Positions 15,013 through 23,292 of a stretch of DNA of 32,224 bases are shown in pieces. Positions within the stretch are counted from its first letter, which is position 1. Each line of letters opens with the position of its first letter. A program made the position numbers and the translations under genes. The notes beneath the pieces were generated by a model. The model was not told the origin of the DNA. It ran no database searches and worked only from the letters and a program-made list of their open reading frames with translations. The DNA comes from an uncultured Clostridia bacterium (GTDB lineage: Bacteria > Bacillota > Clostridia > Peptostreptococcales > Anaerovoracaceae): the NCBI GenBank assembly GCA_947426455.1, contig CANEEC010000009.1, forward strand, positions 1 through 32,224, in the 5' to 3' direction.

Positions 15013-15485
15013 AAGTGAAAAAATTTCAGACAAAAAAAGAGACCTACGAATATTTGAACCAACAGCTGACATTGCAGGTGAAGGACATTCAAAACGACAT
15101 CGCCAACATGGCAAACGCGTCGGCGCTCATTTACCTGCTTTTGGACGACTTGAACTGGGCGGGATTTTATCTGATGAAGGACGGTGCTCTGGCGCTGGGA
15201 CCCTTCCAGGGAAAACCTGCCGTCGTGGATATTGCCGTGGGCGCCGGCGTGTGCGGCACCTGCGCGGTAGAGGGAAAGACCCAGATCGTGGAGGATGTTC
15301 ACAGCTGCTGTAATCACATCGCCTGCGACATTTCCTCGGCTTCGGAGATCGTCATTCCCATGTATAAGGCCGGCCGGCTGGTGGGAGTGCTGGACATCGA
15401 CAGTCCCTATCCGGCGCGCTTCGATCAGGAGGACAAGGCAGGACTGGAAACATTTGTGGATATCCTGATGAAGTATATTTTTTAG
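15003..15485 (+). CDS. GAF-domain free methionine-(R)-sulfoxide reductase-like protein
   Basis: A 160-residue single GAF domain of the fRMsr (YebR) family, which reduces free methionine sulfoxide. Conserved blocks are NWAGFYL (51-57), LGPFQGKPA (65-73), GVCGT (82-86), HIACD (105-109), SEIVIP and GVLDIDSP. Two of the three usual cysteines, Cys84 and Cys108, are present; the first (after KPA) is Val74, while extra cysteines occur at 87, 102 and 103. Its ATG lies within the last codons of the SCIFF maturase, with GGAGG inside that gene, so translation is coupled. Activity is likely but the missing Cys leaves room for a changed redox cycle. Confidence 0.85.
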   Translation: MHVEVKKFQTKKETYEYLNQQLTLQVKDIQNDIANMANASALIYLLLDDLNWAGFYLMKDGALALGPFQGKPAVVDIAVGAGVCGTCAVEGKTQIVEDVHSCCNHIACDISSASEIVIPMYKAGRLVGVLDIDSPYPARFDQEDKAGLETFVDILMKYIF

Positions 15486-15494
15486 AAGAAGCAG

Positions 15495-15519
15495 GGGGTG
15501 CGCGGCGCGCATCCCTTTT
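15495..15519 (+). terminator. terminator after the maturase-fRMsr unit
   Basis: GGGGTGCGC and GCGCATCCC pair over nine bases with one G-U, GGC loop, then TTTT. The T-tract is short. Confidence 0.6.
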
Positions 15520-15605
15520 GACGTCAGCGGGGGTTGCGGTTCGTTGGCGGATTACACGGCCTGCCCTCGGCGGCCGATAAAAACAAAGGGAAGGGAACGG
15601 AGACG

Positions 15606-16028
15606 ATGAAACGGGACGCAACGGAAGTGGTGGCTGCCCTGATCTGGGAGGACGGGCGGTTTCTGATCTGCCAGAGGCCGGCGCATAAGGCGCGCGGCCT
15701 GCTGTGGGAATTTCCCGGCGGCAAAGTGGAGCCGGGAGAGACGAAGGAACAGGCGCTGATTCGGGAGTGTCGGGAGGAACTGGCCATAACGGTGGAGGTG
15801 CAGGAGGTGTTCATGGAGGTGCTGCATGAATATCCGGATCTATCGGTGCATCTTACGCTTTTTTGCGCCGTGATCGCCGCCGGAGGCGGCCGGATTCGGA
15901 AACTGGAACACAACGACATCCGGTGGATCGTTCCCCGGGAGATCCCTCAATATGAATTCTGTCCGGCGGATGTGGAAATTTTGGAACGATTGCAGGGACT
16001 GCCGCCGCGGGGGGCTGTCATAGAATAA
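15606..16028 (+). CDS. NUDIX hydrolase, MutT-type 8-oxo-dGTP diphosphatase
   Basis: A 140-residue protein with a complete Nudix box at residues 39-61: Gly39, Glu45, Arg53-Glu54 and Glu57-Glu58 (GGKVEPGETKEQAL, then IRECREEL). The GLLWEFPGG lead-in is typical of MutT, which cleans oxidised nucleotides from the pool. An in-frame ATG 72 bases upstream would add a low-complexity segment lacking homology, so I chose the ATG followed by KRDATEVVAALI with GGAG five bases ahead. It follows a terminator and stands between the fRMsr-like gene and a permease; an oxidative-damage theme shared with fRMsr is possible. Confidence 0.88.
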   Translation: MKRDATEVVAALIWEDGRFLICQRPAHKARGLLWEFPGGKVEPGETKEQALIRECREELAITVEVQEVFMEVLHEYPDLSVHLTLFCAVIAAGGGRIRKLEHNDIRWIVPREIPQYEFCPADVEILERLQGLPPRGAVIE

Positions 16029-16091
16029 CAAGCTTTGAATATACTATATTGACGTGGGCAAGGAGTATGGGAAAAAAAGGAGGACGAGCCA

Positions 16092-17357
16092 TTGATCCAA
16101 GCGTTGATGCTTTTCGCTGTTACTTATATTTTGATGCTGATATTTCAGGCACACCGTCCGATCATCGCTATGGCGTCGGCGCTGGTCTTCGTGATCAGCG
16201 GTATGATGCCTCTGGGGAAGGTGCTGGGATATATCGATTTTAACGTGCTTTTGATGATCGCCGGAACCATGGGAACGGTGGCGCTGGTCATCGAGTCGAA
16301 GATGCCCAATCTGCTGGCGGACATGCTGCTGGACCGAGTGCCCAATGTGAAATGGGCCATTGTTGCGCTGGCGCTGTTTGCCGGGGTGGTTTCCGCCTTT
16401 ATCGATAACGTAGCAACGGTGCTGATGATCGCGCCCATCGCGTTGGCCATCGCCAAAAAGCTGGACATCAGTCCTGTCAACATGATCATCGCCATCGCTG
16501 TGTCCTCCAATTTGCAGGGGGCGGCCACGCTGGTGGGCGATACCACCGCCATTATGCTGGGCGGCTACGCGGGTATGAACTTTGTGGATTTCTTCGTTTA
16601 TGAGGGAAAGCCGGGGATCTTCTTCGCTGTGGAGCTGGGTGCGGTGATTTCCGCTCTGATTTTGCTGGCGCTGTTTCGCAGGGAATCCTCTCCGGTGGCA
16701 TGCGACGAACACACGGAGGTGACCGATTTCGTGCCCTCCCTGCTGCTTTTGGCAACGGTGGCGGCGCTGATTGCGGCCTCGCTGATTCCCGGAACGCCCG
16801 ACATGATCAACGGCATCATCTGCATAACCATTATGGCCATAGGCGCCGTTCACAATGTGATGCGTAAAAAGGACGTGAAAGCTCTCTGGAAGCCTGTGAA
16901 GGAGATCGACTTCGAGACGCTGTTTTTGCTGTTCGGCCTGTTCATCGTGGTGGGAAGCATCACGGAAATGGGCGTGGTCGATGCCATCGCCCGGCTGTTT
17001 TCTCGAATCGGCGGCGGAAATTTATTCGTGATCTATACGCTGATCGTCTGGATGAGCGTTCTGTTTTCGGCGTTCATCGATAACATTCCCTACGTGGCAA
17101 CCATGCTTCCCGTGACTCAGAGCATTGCGGCGGCCATGGGTGTGGAACCTACGCTTTTGTATTTCGGTCTGCTTTCCGGCGCCACATTGGGCGGCAATCT
17201 GACGCCCATCGGCGCGTCGGCCAACATTACGGGAATCGGCATCCTGCGCAAAGAGGGTTGGGAAGTGAAAAACGGGGATTTCCTGCGCATCGGCGTGCCC
17301 TTTACGCTGGTGGCCGTCATTCCGGCCTACATCTACCTTTGGATTTTTTATCATTAA
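16092..17357 (+). CDS. SLC13/ArsB/NhaD-type ion permease
   Basis: A 421-residue integral membrane protein with about eleven helices, built as two inverted halves each carrying the ion-transporter signature: SAFIDNVATVLMIAP in the first (~98-112) and SAFIDNIPYVATMLP in the second (~316-330). SSNLQGAATLVGDTTAIM and GATLGGNLTPIGASAN are the matching substrate loops. This places it in the ArsB/NhaD/CitM superfamily; arsenite, Na+/H+ or carboxylate transport cannot be told apart and no ars genes are near. The start is TTG with AAGGAGG eight bases upstream. It ends at a strong bidirectional terminator. Confidence 0.85.
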   Translation: MIQALMLFAVTYILMLIFQAHRPIIAMASALVFVISGMMPLGKVLGYIDFNVLLMIAGTMGTVALVIESKMPNLLADMLLDRVPNVKWAIVALALFAGVVSAFIDNVATVLMIAPIALAIAKKLDISPVNMIIAIAVSSNLQGAATLVGDTTAIMLGGYAGMNFVDFFVYEGKPGIFFAVELGAVISALILLALFRRESSPVACDEHTEVTDFVPSLLLLATVAALIAASLIPGTPDMINGIICITIMAIGAVHNVMRKKDVKALWKPVKEIDFETLFLLFGLFIVVGSITEMGVVDAIARLFSRIGGGNLFVIYTLIVWMSVLFSAFIDNIPYVATMLPVTQSIAAAMGVEPTLLYFGLLSGATLGGNLTPIGASANITGIGILRKEGWEVKNGDFLRIGVPFTLVAVIPAYIYLWIFYH

Positions 17358-17380
17358 ATAAAAGGAGCAGACAAAACGAA

Positions 17381-17406
17381 AAAGCAGCCGTGAAGGCTGC
17401 TTTTTT
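17381..17406. terminator. bidirectional terminator between permease and LysR gene
   Basis: GCAGCC-GTGAA-GGCTGC flanked by A-run and T6, so it works in both directions between two convergent genes. Confidence 0.85.
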
Positions 17407-17444
17407 GGTTGATATGCCGGCGGCCGGCGCGCCGACCCCGTTCG

Positions 17445-18347
17445 CTACAGCTTCAAATTCCCGTTTTCGTCCAGCTTGCCCAGCGTGTAGTTGATAAAAT
17501 CGTAGGTGGCCGGACCGTTGCTGCGGCCCTCGTTGTAGATCAGATAGAGACTGCAGTTCATGTTGTCCTCCCGGATCTTCTTTCGAACCAGCATTCCCGC
17601 AGGCACGTTGGATTCCGCTACGGAGCCGGGAAGGAGCGCGATGCCCATGCCGTACATGGCCAACATGGCGGAAGTGCGGTTGTCCTCGCAGATGTACTGA
17701 AAGCGAAACTTTTGATCGGCCATGTAGCGCTTGAGAAACGTGTGCCAGCGGTGGTTGGCGATCAGGGGTACGTGTACCAGTTCCTGAAAGGAAATGGTCT
17801 GGTCGTCCGGTGTCGCAGAACCCCGATCCAGCTTTTCAAAAAACGAGGAATCGCCTATGGCGTAAAGGCAGTCGTCCACCAGCTTAAAGGTTCTGATATC
17901 CTTGCTGATTTCGAAGGGGACGCGAACCATGGCCACATCCAAAACGCCGCTTTCCAACATCTGAATGTGTTCGATGCTCTCTTTTTCCGAAATGAAGTAA
18001 TTGACGTTTCTCTCTTTCCCGAACTGGCAGATCAGGGGCAGGGCGTATTGAAGGGAGGAGGTGATGACGCCTACGTTGATGGTATCCTCTGCGGTTTGGT
18101 TCAGTTCTTCCAAAATAGAATCGTTATAGGAGATCAGGGAGGTGGCTTTTTTGTAGAGAAAAGCGCCCTTTTCCGTCAGCTGAACGCCCTTGGCGGAGCG
18201 GAGGAAGAGAGTGACGCCCAGCTCTTTTTCCAGCGCCTGCATCTGTTTTGTCAGCGGAGGCTGGGAGATGTGGAGAGCGTTGGCTGCTTTTAAAATCGAA
18301 CCGTGTTCCGCCACGGCCACGAAGTGTTTCAACGTCTTGATATCCAT
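17445..18347 (-). CDS. LysR-family transcriptional regulator
   Basis: A 300-residue LysR protein: helix-turn-helix at residues ~1-60 (ILKAANALHISQPPLTKQMQ, then LFLRSAKGVQLTEKG) and an effector-binding domain from ~90. AAAGGAGG precedes the ATG. It is transcribed away from the YfcC transporter and M20 peptidase genes across a 259-base gap that holds a TATATC-N5-GGTATA box, so it is the likely regulator of that uptake and cleavage unit. The inducer is unknown but might be a peptide or N-acyl amino acid handled by the unit. Confidence 0.92.
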   Translation of the reverse strand: MDIKTLKHFVAVAEHGSILKAANALHISQPPLTKQMQALEKELGVTLFLRSAKGVQLTEKGAFLYKKATSLISYNDSILEELNQTAEDTINVGVITSSLQYALPLICQFGKERNVNYFISEKESIEHIQMLESGVLDVAMVRVPFEISKDIRTFKLVDDCLYAIGDSSFFEKLDRGSATPDDQTISFQELVHVPLIANHRWHTFLKRYMADQKFRFQYICEDNRTSAMLAMYGMGIALLPGSVAESNVPAGMLVRKKIREDNMNCSLYLIYNEGRSNGPATYDFINYTLGKLDENGNLKL

Positions 18348-18405
18348 GAGGCGCGGCCTCCTTTCTCTGCATCCATTTTATCATGGAATAAGGAAAATAA
18401 CCAGC

Positions 18406-18430
18406 TATATCGAAATGGTATAACGGTATA
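18406..18430. promoter_or_regulatory. candidate LysR binding site
   Basis: TATATC-N5-GGTATA is an imperfect palindrome of LysR type (T-N11-A), followed three bases later by another GGTATA. It lies 12 bases upstream of the -35 box of the YfcC gene. Confidence 0.45.
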
Positions 18431-18442
18431 TTTTATTGGTAC

Positions 18443-18471
18443 TTTACGAATAACAAGGGGCATGTTACAAT
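18443..18471 (+). promoter_or_regulatory. promoter of the YfcC-M20 unit
   Basis: TTTACG, a 17-base spacer and TACAAT. The start codon is some 130 bases downstream, leaving a long untranslated leader with no recognised riboswitch. Confidence 0.55.
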
Positions 18472-18606
18472 ACCCCAAAAGGAGTAGGACAAATTGTTGG
18501 AATTTTCTCACCACTCCAGGCGTTTTGTCTTTCAGCGAATTGTGCAGCGGTGGAAGGGGAAGGCCACAGTACGTTATCGTTTTATTTTATATGCGAGGTA
18601 TCAACT

Positions 18607-20013
18607 ATGGAAAAGAAAGGTTTTAAAGTACCGCATACTTATGTCATCTTAGTTGCACTGGTTCTGATCTGTGCTATCGCTACGTGGCTGGTTCCTGCGG
18701 GAGCCTACGACAGAGTGGTAAACGAAGCCACCGGAAGAAGCGTTGTCGATCCCGATTCGTTCCATTTCGTAGAAAACGAAGGCGGTATGCATCCCTTTGA
18801 CGTGATGAAGGAGTTCGTCTTGGGTATGGAAAGCGCATCGGATATCATCTTCTTTATCTTTATTCTGGGCGGTTCCTTTACCATCATTCAGGACACCGGC
18901 GCTCTGGCCGGCGGTATCTACGCCATGGTGCGGAAGTTTGGAAAACAGCAGAATCTGATTCTCTGCCTGTTCATTTTCTTCTTCTCTGTACTGGGCGGAA
19001 CCATCGGTATGGCGGAGGAAGTCATCGTATTCGTCCCCCTTTTGGTCATGCTGTGTAATGAGCTGAAGCTGGACCGCATGGTTGCTCTGGCTGTGGCAAT
19101 GATCGGCGCCCGCGTCGGCTTTACCACCGGTCTGATCAACCCCTTCACCGTGGGCGTTGCACAGGGTCTGGCCGACCTGCCCATGTATTCCGGTTTGAAA
19201 TTCCGTCTGATCTTCTACGCCATCATTTTGGTTGTCACCTGCTGGTACATCCTGCGCTATGCGAACAAGATCAAGAAGGATCCCACCAAGAGCGTTCTGT
19301 ACGGCATCGATCTGGAAGATACAGCGGACATGGCACAGCAAAACGACGACAATCAGGTGGAACTGACCGGCAGAAGAATCCTGATCCTGTTCATGTTCGT
19401 CGCCACTTTAGCAATCATGGTTTACGGCGTATTCCAGTACGGCTGGTACATGGAAGAGATCGCTACCGTATTCCTGATTCTGGGCATCGTCTGCGGCTTT
19501 GCAGGCGGCATGGGACCCAGCAAGATCGCGAGATCCTTTGCAGCCGGCGCCAAGGATATGGCCTTTGCGGCTCTGGTTGTCGGTATTGCCAAGGCGGTGC
19601 TGCTGACTTTACAGGACGGCGGCATCATCGATACCGTGGTTTATTACGCATCCAGTGCGCTGAGCGGACTGCCGAAGATCGTAGCGGCATGGGGAATGTA
19701 TGTGTTCCAGCTGCTGCTGAACTTCCTGATTCCCTCCGGTTCCGGACAGGCGGCGGCAACCATGCCCATCATGGCGCCTCTGGCCGATACTCTGGGCATC
19801 ACCAGACAGACCGCGGTTCTCTGCTTCCACTACGGCGACGGATTTACCAATCTGGTCGTTCCTACACTGGGCAGCTTGATGGGCTGCATTGCGGTATCCA
19901 AAGTGCCCTTTGAAAAGTATCTGAAGTGGGTTATGCCGCTGTGCCTGATCTGGATCGCTATCGGTTTCGTTTCCGTTACTATTGCGGTAATGATCAATTA
20001 CGGCCCCTTCTAA
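18607..20013 (+). CDS. YfcC-family (C4-dicarboxylate carrier-like) transporter
   Basis: A 468-residue permease with about twelve helices. The N-terminal VPHTYVILVALVLICAIATW and WLVPAGAYDRV are hallmarks of the YfcC/DcuC group, as are GTIGMAEEVIVFVPL, ARVGFTTGLINPFTVGVAQG and the late IPSGSGQAAATMPIMAPLAD. Relatives move amino acids, peptides or dicarboxylates; exact substrate is unknown. I chose the ATG followed by EKKGFKVP rather than one 57 bases upstream because it matches family starts; GCGAGG is the ribosome binding site. It is followed directly by an M20 peptidase, suggesting import of a small peptide or N-acyl amino acid that the peptidase then cleaves. Confidence 0.9.
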   Translation: MEKKGFKVPHTYVILVALVLICAIATWLVPAGAYDRVVNEATGRSVVDPDSFHFVENEGGMHPFDVMKEFVLGMESASDIIFFIFILGGSFTIIQDTGALAGGIYAMVRKFGKQQNLILCLFIFFFSVLGGTIGMAEEVIVFVPLLVMLCNELKLDRMVALAVAMIGARVGFTTGLINPFTVGVAQGLADLPMYSGLKFRLIFYAIILVVTCWYILRYANKIKKDPTKSVLYGIDLEDTADMAQQNDDNQVELTGRRILILFMFVATLAIMVYGVFQYGWYMEEIATVFLILGIVCGFAGGMGPSKIARSFAAGAKDMAFAALVVGIAKAVLLTLQDGGIIDTVVYYASSALSGLPKIVAAWGMYVFQLLLNFLIPSGSGQAAATMPIMAPLADTLGITRQTAVLCFHYGDGFTNLVVPTLGSLMGCIAVSKVPFEKYLKWVMPLCLIWIAIGFVSVTIAVMINYGPF

Positions 20014-20040
20014 TTGCAGGAGGCAGCAGGAGGTAGGACA

Positions 20041-21228
20041 TTGATTTTTTCAAAAGAATTGAACGACAAAATTTTAGGCTACATCGAAAAAAATAAAGAT
20101 GAAGTTGTAGAATTTCTGAAAACCCTGGTCAATTTAGAAGGACAGCACGGGGACAAGGAAGAACTGGATAAAACCGCCGATTTTCTGCTGAAGAGCTTTG
20201 AAAGCATCGGAATGGAAGCGAAGCTTCTGGACACCGGAGCGGAAAACGGCCCGGTGGTCACCGGTCTGCTCAACGGCGACGTCGCCGGAAAGGAACTGGT
20301 ATTTTCCGGTCACTACGACACTGTATTCGCAGCCGGAAGCCGCGGCGAAAATCCCTTCTATGTAAAGGACGGCAAGGCCTACGGCCCCGGCGTCTGCGAC
20401 ATGAAGGGCGGCATCACCATCGCTTTCTTCACGGCCAAAGCGCTGAAGGAATTCGGTTTTCGGGAATGTCCCGTGCGCCTGATGTTCGTCGGCGATGAAG
20501 AAGTGAACCATCCGGGCGAAAAGGCCATCGGCTACATGAAGGAATGCACGGAGAACGCACTGGTGGTATTCAACATGGAAAACCGCTACGAAAGCGGTGA
20601 AGTCTGCGTAGGCAGAAAGGGTTGCTGCGAGTACACGGTGAGAACTCACGGTGTGGCGGCTCACCCTGGACACGCCTATGACGACGGCCGAAACGCCATC
20701 GAAGAAATGGCTTACAAGGTCATCGGTCTACAGCAGTGTACGCCGAAGAACAAGGATCGGGATTATTCCGTGAACGTGGGCACCATTGCCGGTGGCACCG
20801 TTTGCAACGGCGTGCCGGCGGAATGCGTGGCAAGACTGGACATTCGGGTAAAGTCCATGAAAGCTCTGGAGGAATGTGAACGCAAGATGAAAGAGGTCTG
20901 CGCCAAGACCCACATTCCCGATACCACTACGGAACTGGTCATGGACAACATCCTTCCGCCCTTTGAGACCACGGAAAACGTCACCGCCGCCTATGAAACG
21001 CTGAAGAAGATCAGCGATGAAATCGGCGGAAATATCACCGGTTCTGTGGTTGTAGGCGGCGCGTCGGATGCGGCCTATATCGCTCCACAGGGAACGAAGG
21101 TAGTATGCCAGTGCGGCGCCATCGGCGCGTATACCCACAACGAAAGAGAATACGCCATTGTGGATTCTCTCTACGAGGGCGTTCGTCTCTTTGTCCACAC
21201 GGCATATAACTGCAAATTATTCGCATAA
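20041..21228 (+). CDS. M20-family metallopeptidase, carboxypeptidase G2-like
   Basis: A 395-residue zinc exopeptidase, cytosolic, with no signal peptide. Dinuclear zinc motifs are SGHYDTV (His91, Asp93), GVCDMKGG (Asp120) and FVGDEEVNHPG (Glu153-Glu154), followed by the dimerisation-domain signature THGVAAHPGHA and a late GASDAAYIA with GAYTHNERE supplying the last zinc His. The family removes C-terminal glutamate or splits dipeptides and N-acyl amino acids. The TTG start is preceded by AGGAGG at seven bases; a TTG 27 bases earlier has no site. It lies 27 bases after the YfcC gene and ends at a strong terminator, so the two form an operon. Confidence 0.9.
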   Translation: MIFSKELNDKILGYIEKNKDEVVEFLKTLVNLEGQHGDKEELDKTADFLLKSFESIGMEAKLLDTGAENGPVVTGLLNGDVAGKELVFSGHYDTVFAAGSRGENPFYVKDGKAYGPGVCDMKGGITIAFFTAKALKEFGFRECPVRLMFVGDEEVNHPGEKAIGYMKECTENALVVFNMENRYESGEVCVGRKGCCEYTVRTHGVAAHPGHAYDDGRNAIEEMAYKVIGLQQCTPKNKDRDYSVNVGTIAGGTVCNGVPAECVARLDIRVKSMKALEECERKMKEVCAKTHIPDTTTELVMDNILPPFETTENVTAAYETLKKISDEIGGNITGSVVVGGASDAAYIAPQGTKVVCQCGAIGAYTHNEREYAIVDSLYEGVRLFVHTAYNCKLFA

Positions 21229-21241
21229 CAAACGTGAGCTT

Positions 21242-21335
21242 GACAGCGGCATATGCGCGGTCAAAGAAAAGCGGACTGTCTGCCCCGAGATGGGCAAACA
21301 GTCCGTTTTTTGCTGTGAAATGGACAGCCGCTGTC
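21242..21335. repeat. outer inverted repeat enclosing the M20 terminator
   Basis: GACAGCGGC and its exact reverse complement GCCGCTGTC flank the terminator hairpin at a distance, giving a nested structure in the RNA. Confidence 0.45.
21272..21311 (+). terminator. strong terminator of the YfcC-M20 operon
   Basis: CGGACTGTCTGCCC and GGGCAAACAGTCCG pair over 14 bases with one mismatch, six-base loop, then T6. Confidence 0.9.
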
Positions 21336-21394
21336 ATGGAGCCTGTCTCGACGCCGTATAAATATAAAGAATACTGCACCGAGGAGATGCGTTT

Positions 21395-22429
21395 ATGTTT
21401 TCTTTCCACTGGATGATTGTAACCCTGCTTTTGACCTATGTCGTGATCTTCGTCAACGGATGGACGGACGCTCCCAATGCCATCGCTACCGCCGTGGCAA
21501 CCGGCGCTCTGTCCATGCGGCGAGCCGCCGCCATGGCCGCGGTGTTTAACTGTCTGGGCGTGGCCGTCATGTGCCGCGTCAGTCCGGCGGTGGCCTATTC
21601 CGTCAGCGGTATGGTGAATCTGTCGGCGGTGGATCCGTCGCCTCGCACCATGTATATCCTGCTTTGCGCCACCCTTTCGGCCATCGTTTTCTGGTCGGTG
21701 GGAGCCTGGATTTTCGGACTTCCTACCAGTGAAAGCCACAGTCTGATTGCGGCGCTGACAGGCGCGGCGCTGGGACTGGGCGGCGGCAGCGGAGCCATTC
21801 GCTGGTCGGTTTGGCGGGTCGTGATGACGGGACTTTTCGCTTCCATGGCGGTGGGGTTTGCGGGGGCGTATCTGGCCTGTTTTGGACTGGAGCGGCTGAG
21901 GCGCAGGAGATTTTACGGCGGACGGCGCAGGAGAACCGGCGGCCGCGCCTTTCAGCGGGGACAGGTGGCCGCCGCTATGGCCATGGCCTTTATGCACGGC
22001 GCACAGGACGGTCAGAAGCTGTTGGCGTTGCTGCTGCTTTCGCTTCGGCTGGGACAGGCGGGAGGCGGAGGGACAGGGGGAGCAGGCGGCAGCATTCCTC
22101 TGTGGCTTTCGGTTTCCTGTGCGCTGGTGATGGGACTGGGTACGGCCACCGGCGGAGGACGAATCGTGGAGAAGATGGGCAGGGAACTGGTTCTGCTCAA
22201 GCCTCATCAGGGTTGTGCCGCTGACGGCGCGTCGGCGCTCTGCCTGTTGGGAGCGTCTCTGTTGGGGTTTCCCGTCAGCACCACCCACGTGAAAACCGCG
22301 GCGATTCTGGGCGCCGGAGCCAGCGGCGTGAACGGCGCCGTGGTGAGGGAGCTGATGGTCACTTGGCTCACTACCTTTCCGGGGTGTATGCTGCTTGGCT
22401 TTGCGCTGGCCAAAGGACTGTCGGGATGA
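21395..22429 (+). CDS. PiT-family inorganic phosphate permease
   Basis: A 344-residue membrane protein, near the typical length of small bacterial PiT carriers. Signature halves are NGWTDAPNAIATAVATGAL (21-39) with GLPTSESHSLIAALTGAAL, and in the second half FMHGAQDGQK with FPVSTTHVKTAAILGAG. PiT proteins import metal-phosphate complexes with protons. A short basic cytoplasmic loop (RLRRRRFYGGRRRR) and a Gly-rich loop (GQAGGGGTGGAGG) separate the halves. GAGGAG lies nine bases before the ATG. No PhoU-like regulator gene (DUF47), often paired with PiT, is present here. Confidence 0.92.
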   Translation: MFSFHWMIVTLLLTYVVIFVNGWTDAPNAIATAVATGALSMRRAAAMAAVFNCLGVAVMCRVSPAVAYSVSGMVNLSAVDPSPRTMYILLCATLSAIVFWSVGAWIFGLPTSESHSLIAALTGAALGLGGGSGAIRWSVWRVVMTGLFASMAVGFAGAYLACFGLERLRRRRFYGGRRRRTGGRAFQRGQVAAAMAMAFMHGAQDGQKLLALLLLSLRLGQAGGGGTGGAGGSIPLWLSVSCALVMGLGTATGGGRIVEKMGRELVLLKPHQGCAADGASALCLLGASLLGFPVSTTHVKTAAILGAGASGVNGAVVRELMVTWLTTFPGCMLLGFALAKGLSG

Positions 22430-22540
22430 AGGTAAGGGCGGAGGACTGAAAAAGAAACTGTGTTTTCCCAGGGCGGAATGTGGTAGAATAAAAGAAACCG
22501 CGCTGGCGGTAAAACCATTCAGAAGGGAATAGAGAAACAA

Positions 22541-23290
22541 ATGAAACAGTGGGAAAACGAAACATTTTCAGCAGAGGACGTGGCCAGATTGTACAAGGAA
22601 TACGCCAAGATCGTGAAGAATTACGGCGCAGCCATCAAGGAGGTGCAGACCAAGCTGGAAATTTTGGACGAGGATTTTGAACTGCTGCACGATCACAACC
22701 CCATCCACCACATGGAAACCCGGGTGAAGTCCATCGACAGCATTTTGGGAAAGATGGAGCGAAAGGGACTTCCGCTCTCTTTAGAATCCATCTCCAGCAA
22801 TCTGACGGACATCGCGGGAATTCGGGTCATCTGCCATTACGTGAAGGACATCTATGCGGTGGCGGAACTGCTGAAATCCCAGGAGGACGTGGAGATTGTA
22901 AAAGAGACGGACTACATTGAAAACCCCAAACCCAACGGGTATCGCAGCTACCATCTTGTGGTAAAGATTCCGGTATTCTTTGTGGATTATACGGCGAAAA
23001 TGCCGGTAGAGGTGCAGATTCGCACCATGGCCATGGATTTCTGGGCAAGCCTGGAACATAAGCTGCGCTACAAATCCCACGGAACGATTCCCAAATTCAT
23101 CGCCGAGGAATTGAAGGAGTGTTCCGAGACCATCGCGGCAAGCGACTTGAAAATGCAGCGAATTCATAGCTTCTTACAGGATATTGAACACAACATGACG
23201 CTGAAAACCGAAGAGGAAATCGCGCAGACCGATAAAATTGCGAAAGCTGTGGTGGGAGTGGCGGAAATTGCAGCAGAACAGAAGGAATAA
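22541..23290 (+). CDS. relQ: small alarmone synthetase, RelQ/YjbM type
   Basis: A 249-residue protein with a single (p)ppGpp synthetase domain and no hydrolase, TGS or ACT domain. Conserved parts are DIAGIRVICHY (~91-101), the ENPKPNGYRSYHLVV substrate loop, and VEVQIRTMAMDFWASLEHK. The C-terminal helical part is where RelQ proteins tetramerise. It makes (p)ppGpp from ATP and GTP/GDP under stress. The ribosome binding site (GAAGGG) is weak and 13 bases from the ATG; TAGAAT at about 22485 may be its -10 box. It is followed two bases later by the CCA-adding enzyme gene, so the two are co-transcribed. Confidence 0.92.
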   Translation: MKQWENETFSAEDVARLYKEYAKIVKNYGAAIKEVQTKLEILDEDFELLHDHNPIHHMETRVKSIDSILGKMERKGLPLSLESISSNLTDIAGIRVICHYVKDIYAVAELLKSQEDVEIVKETDYIENPKPNGYRSYHLVVKIPVFFVDYTAKMPVEVQIRTMAMDFWASLEHKLRYKSHGTIPKFIAEELKECSETIAASDLKMQRIHSFLQDIEHNMTLKTEEEIAQTDKIAKAVVGVAEIAAEQKE

Positions 23291-23292
23291 AC

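Noticed and set aside
21035-22540. Long minus-strand open frame opposite the PiT permease gene
   Set aside because: Low-complexity Arg/His/Pro/Gln content and full overlap with the clear PiT gene mark it as a GC-rich antisense shadow.
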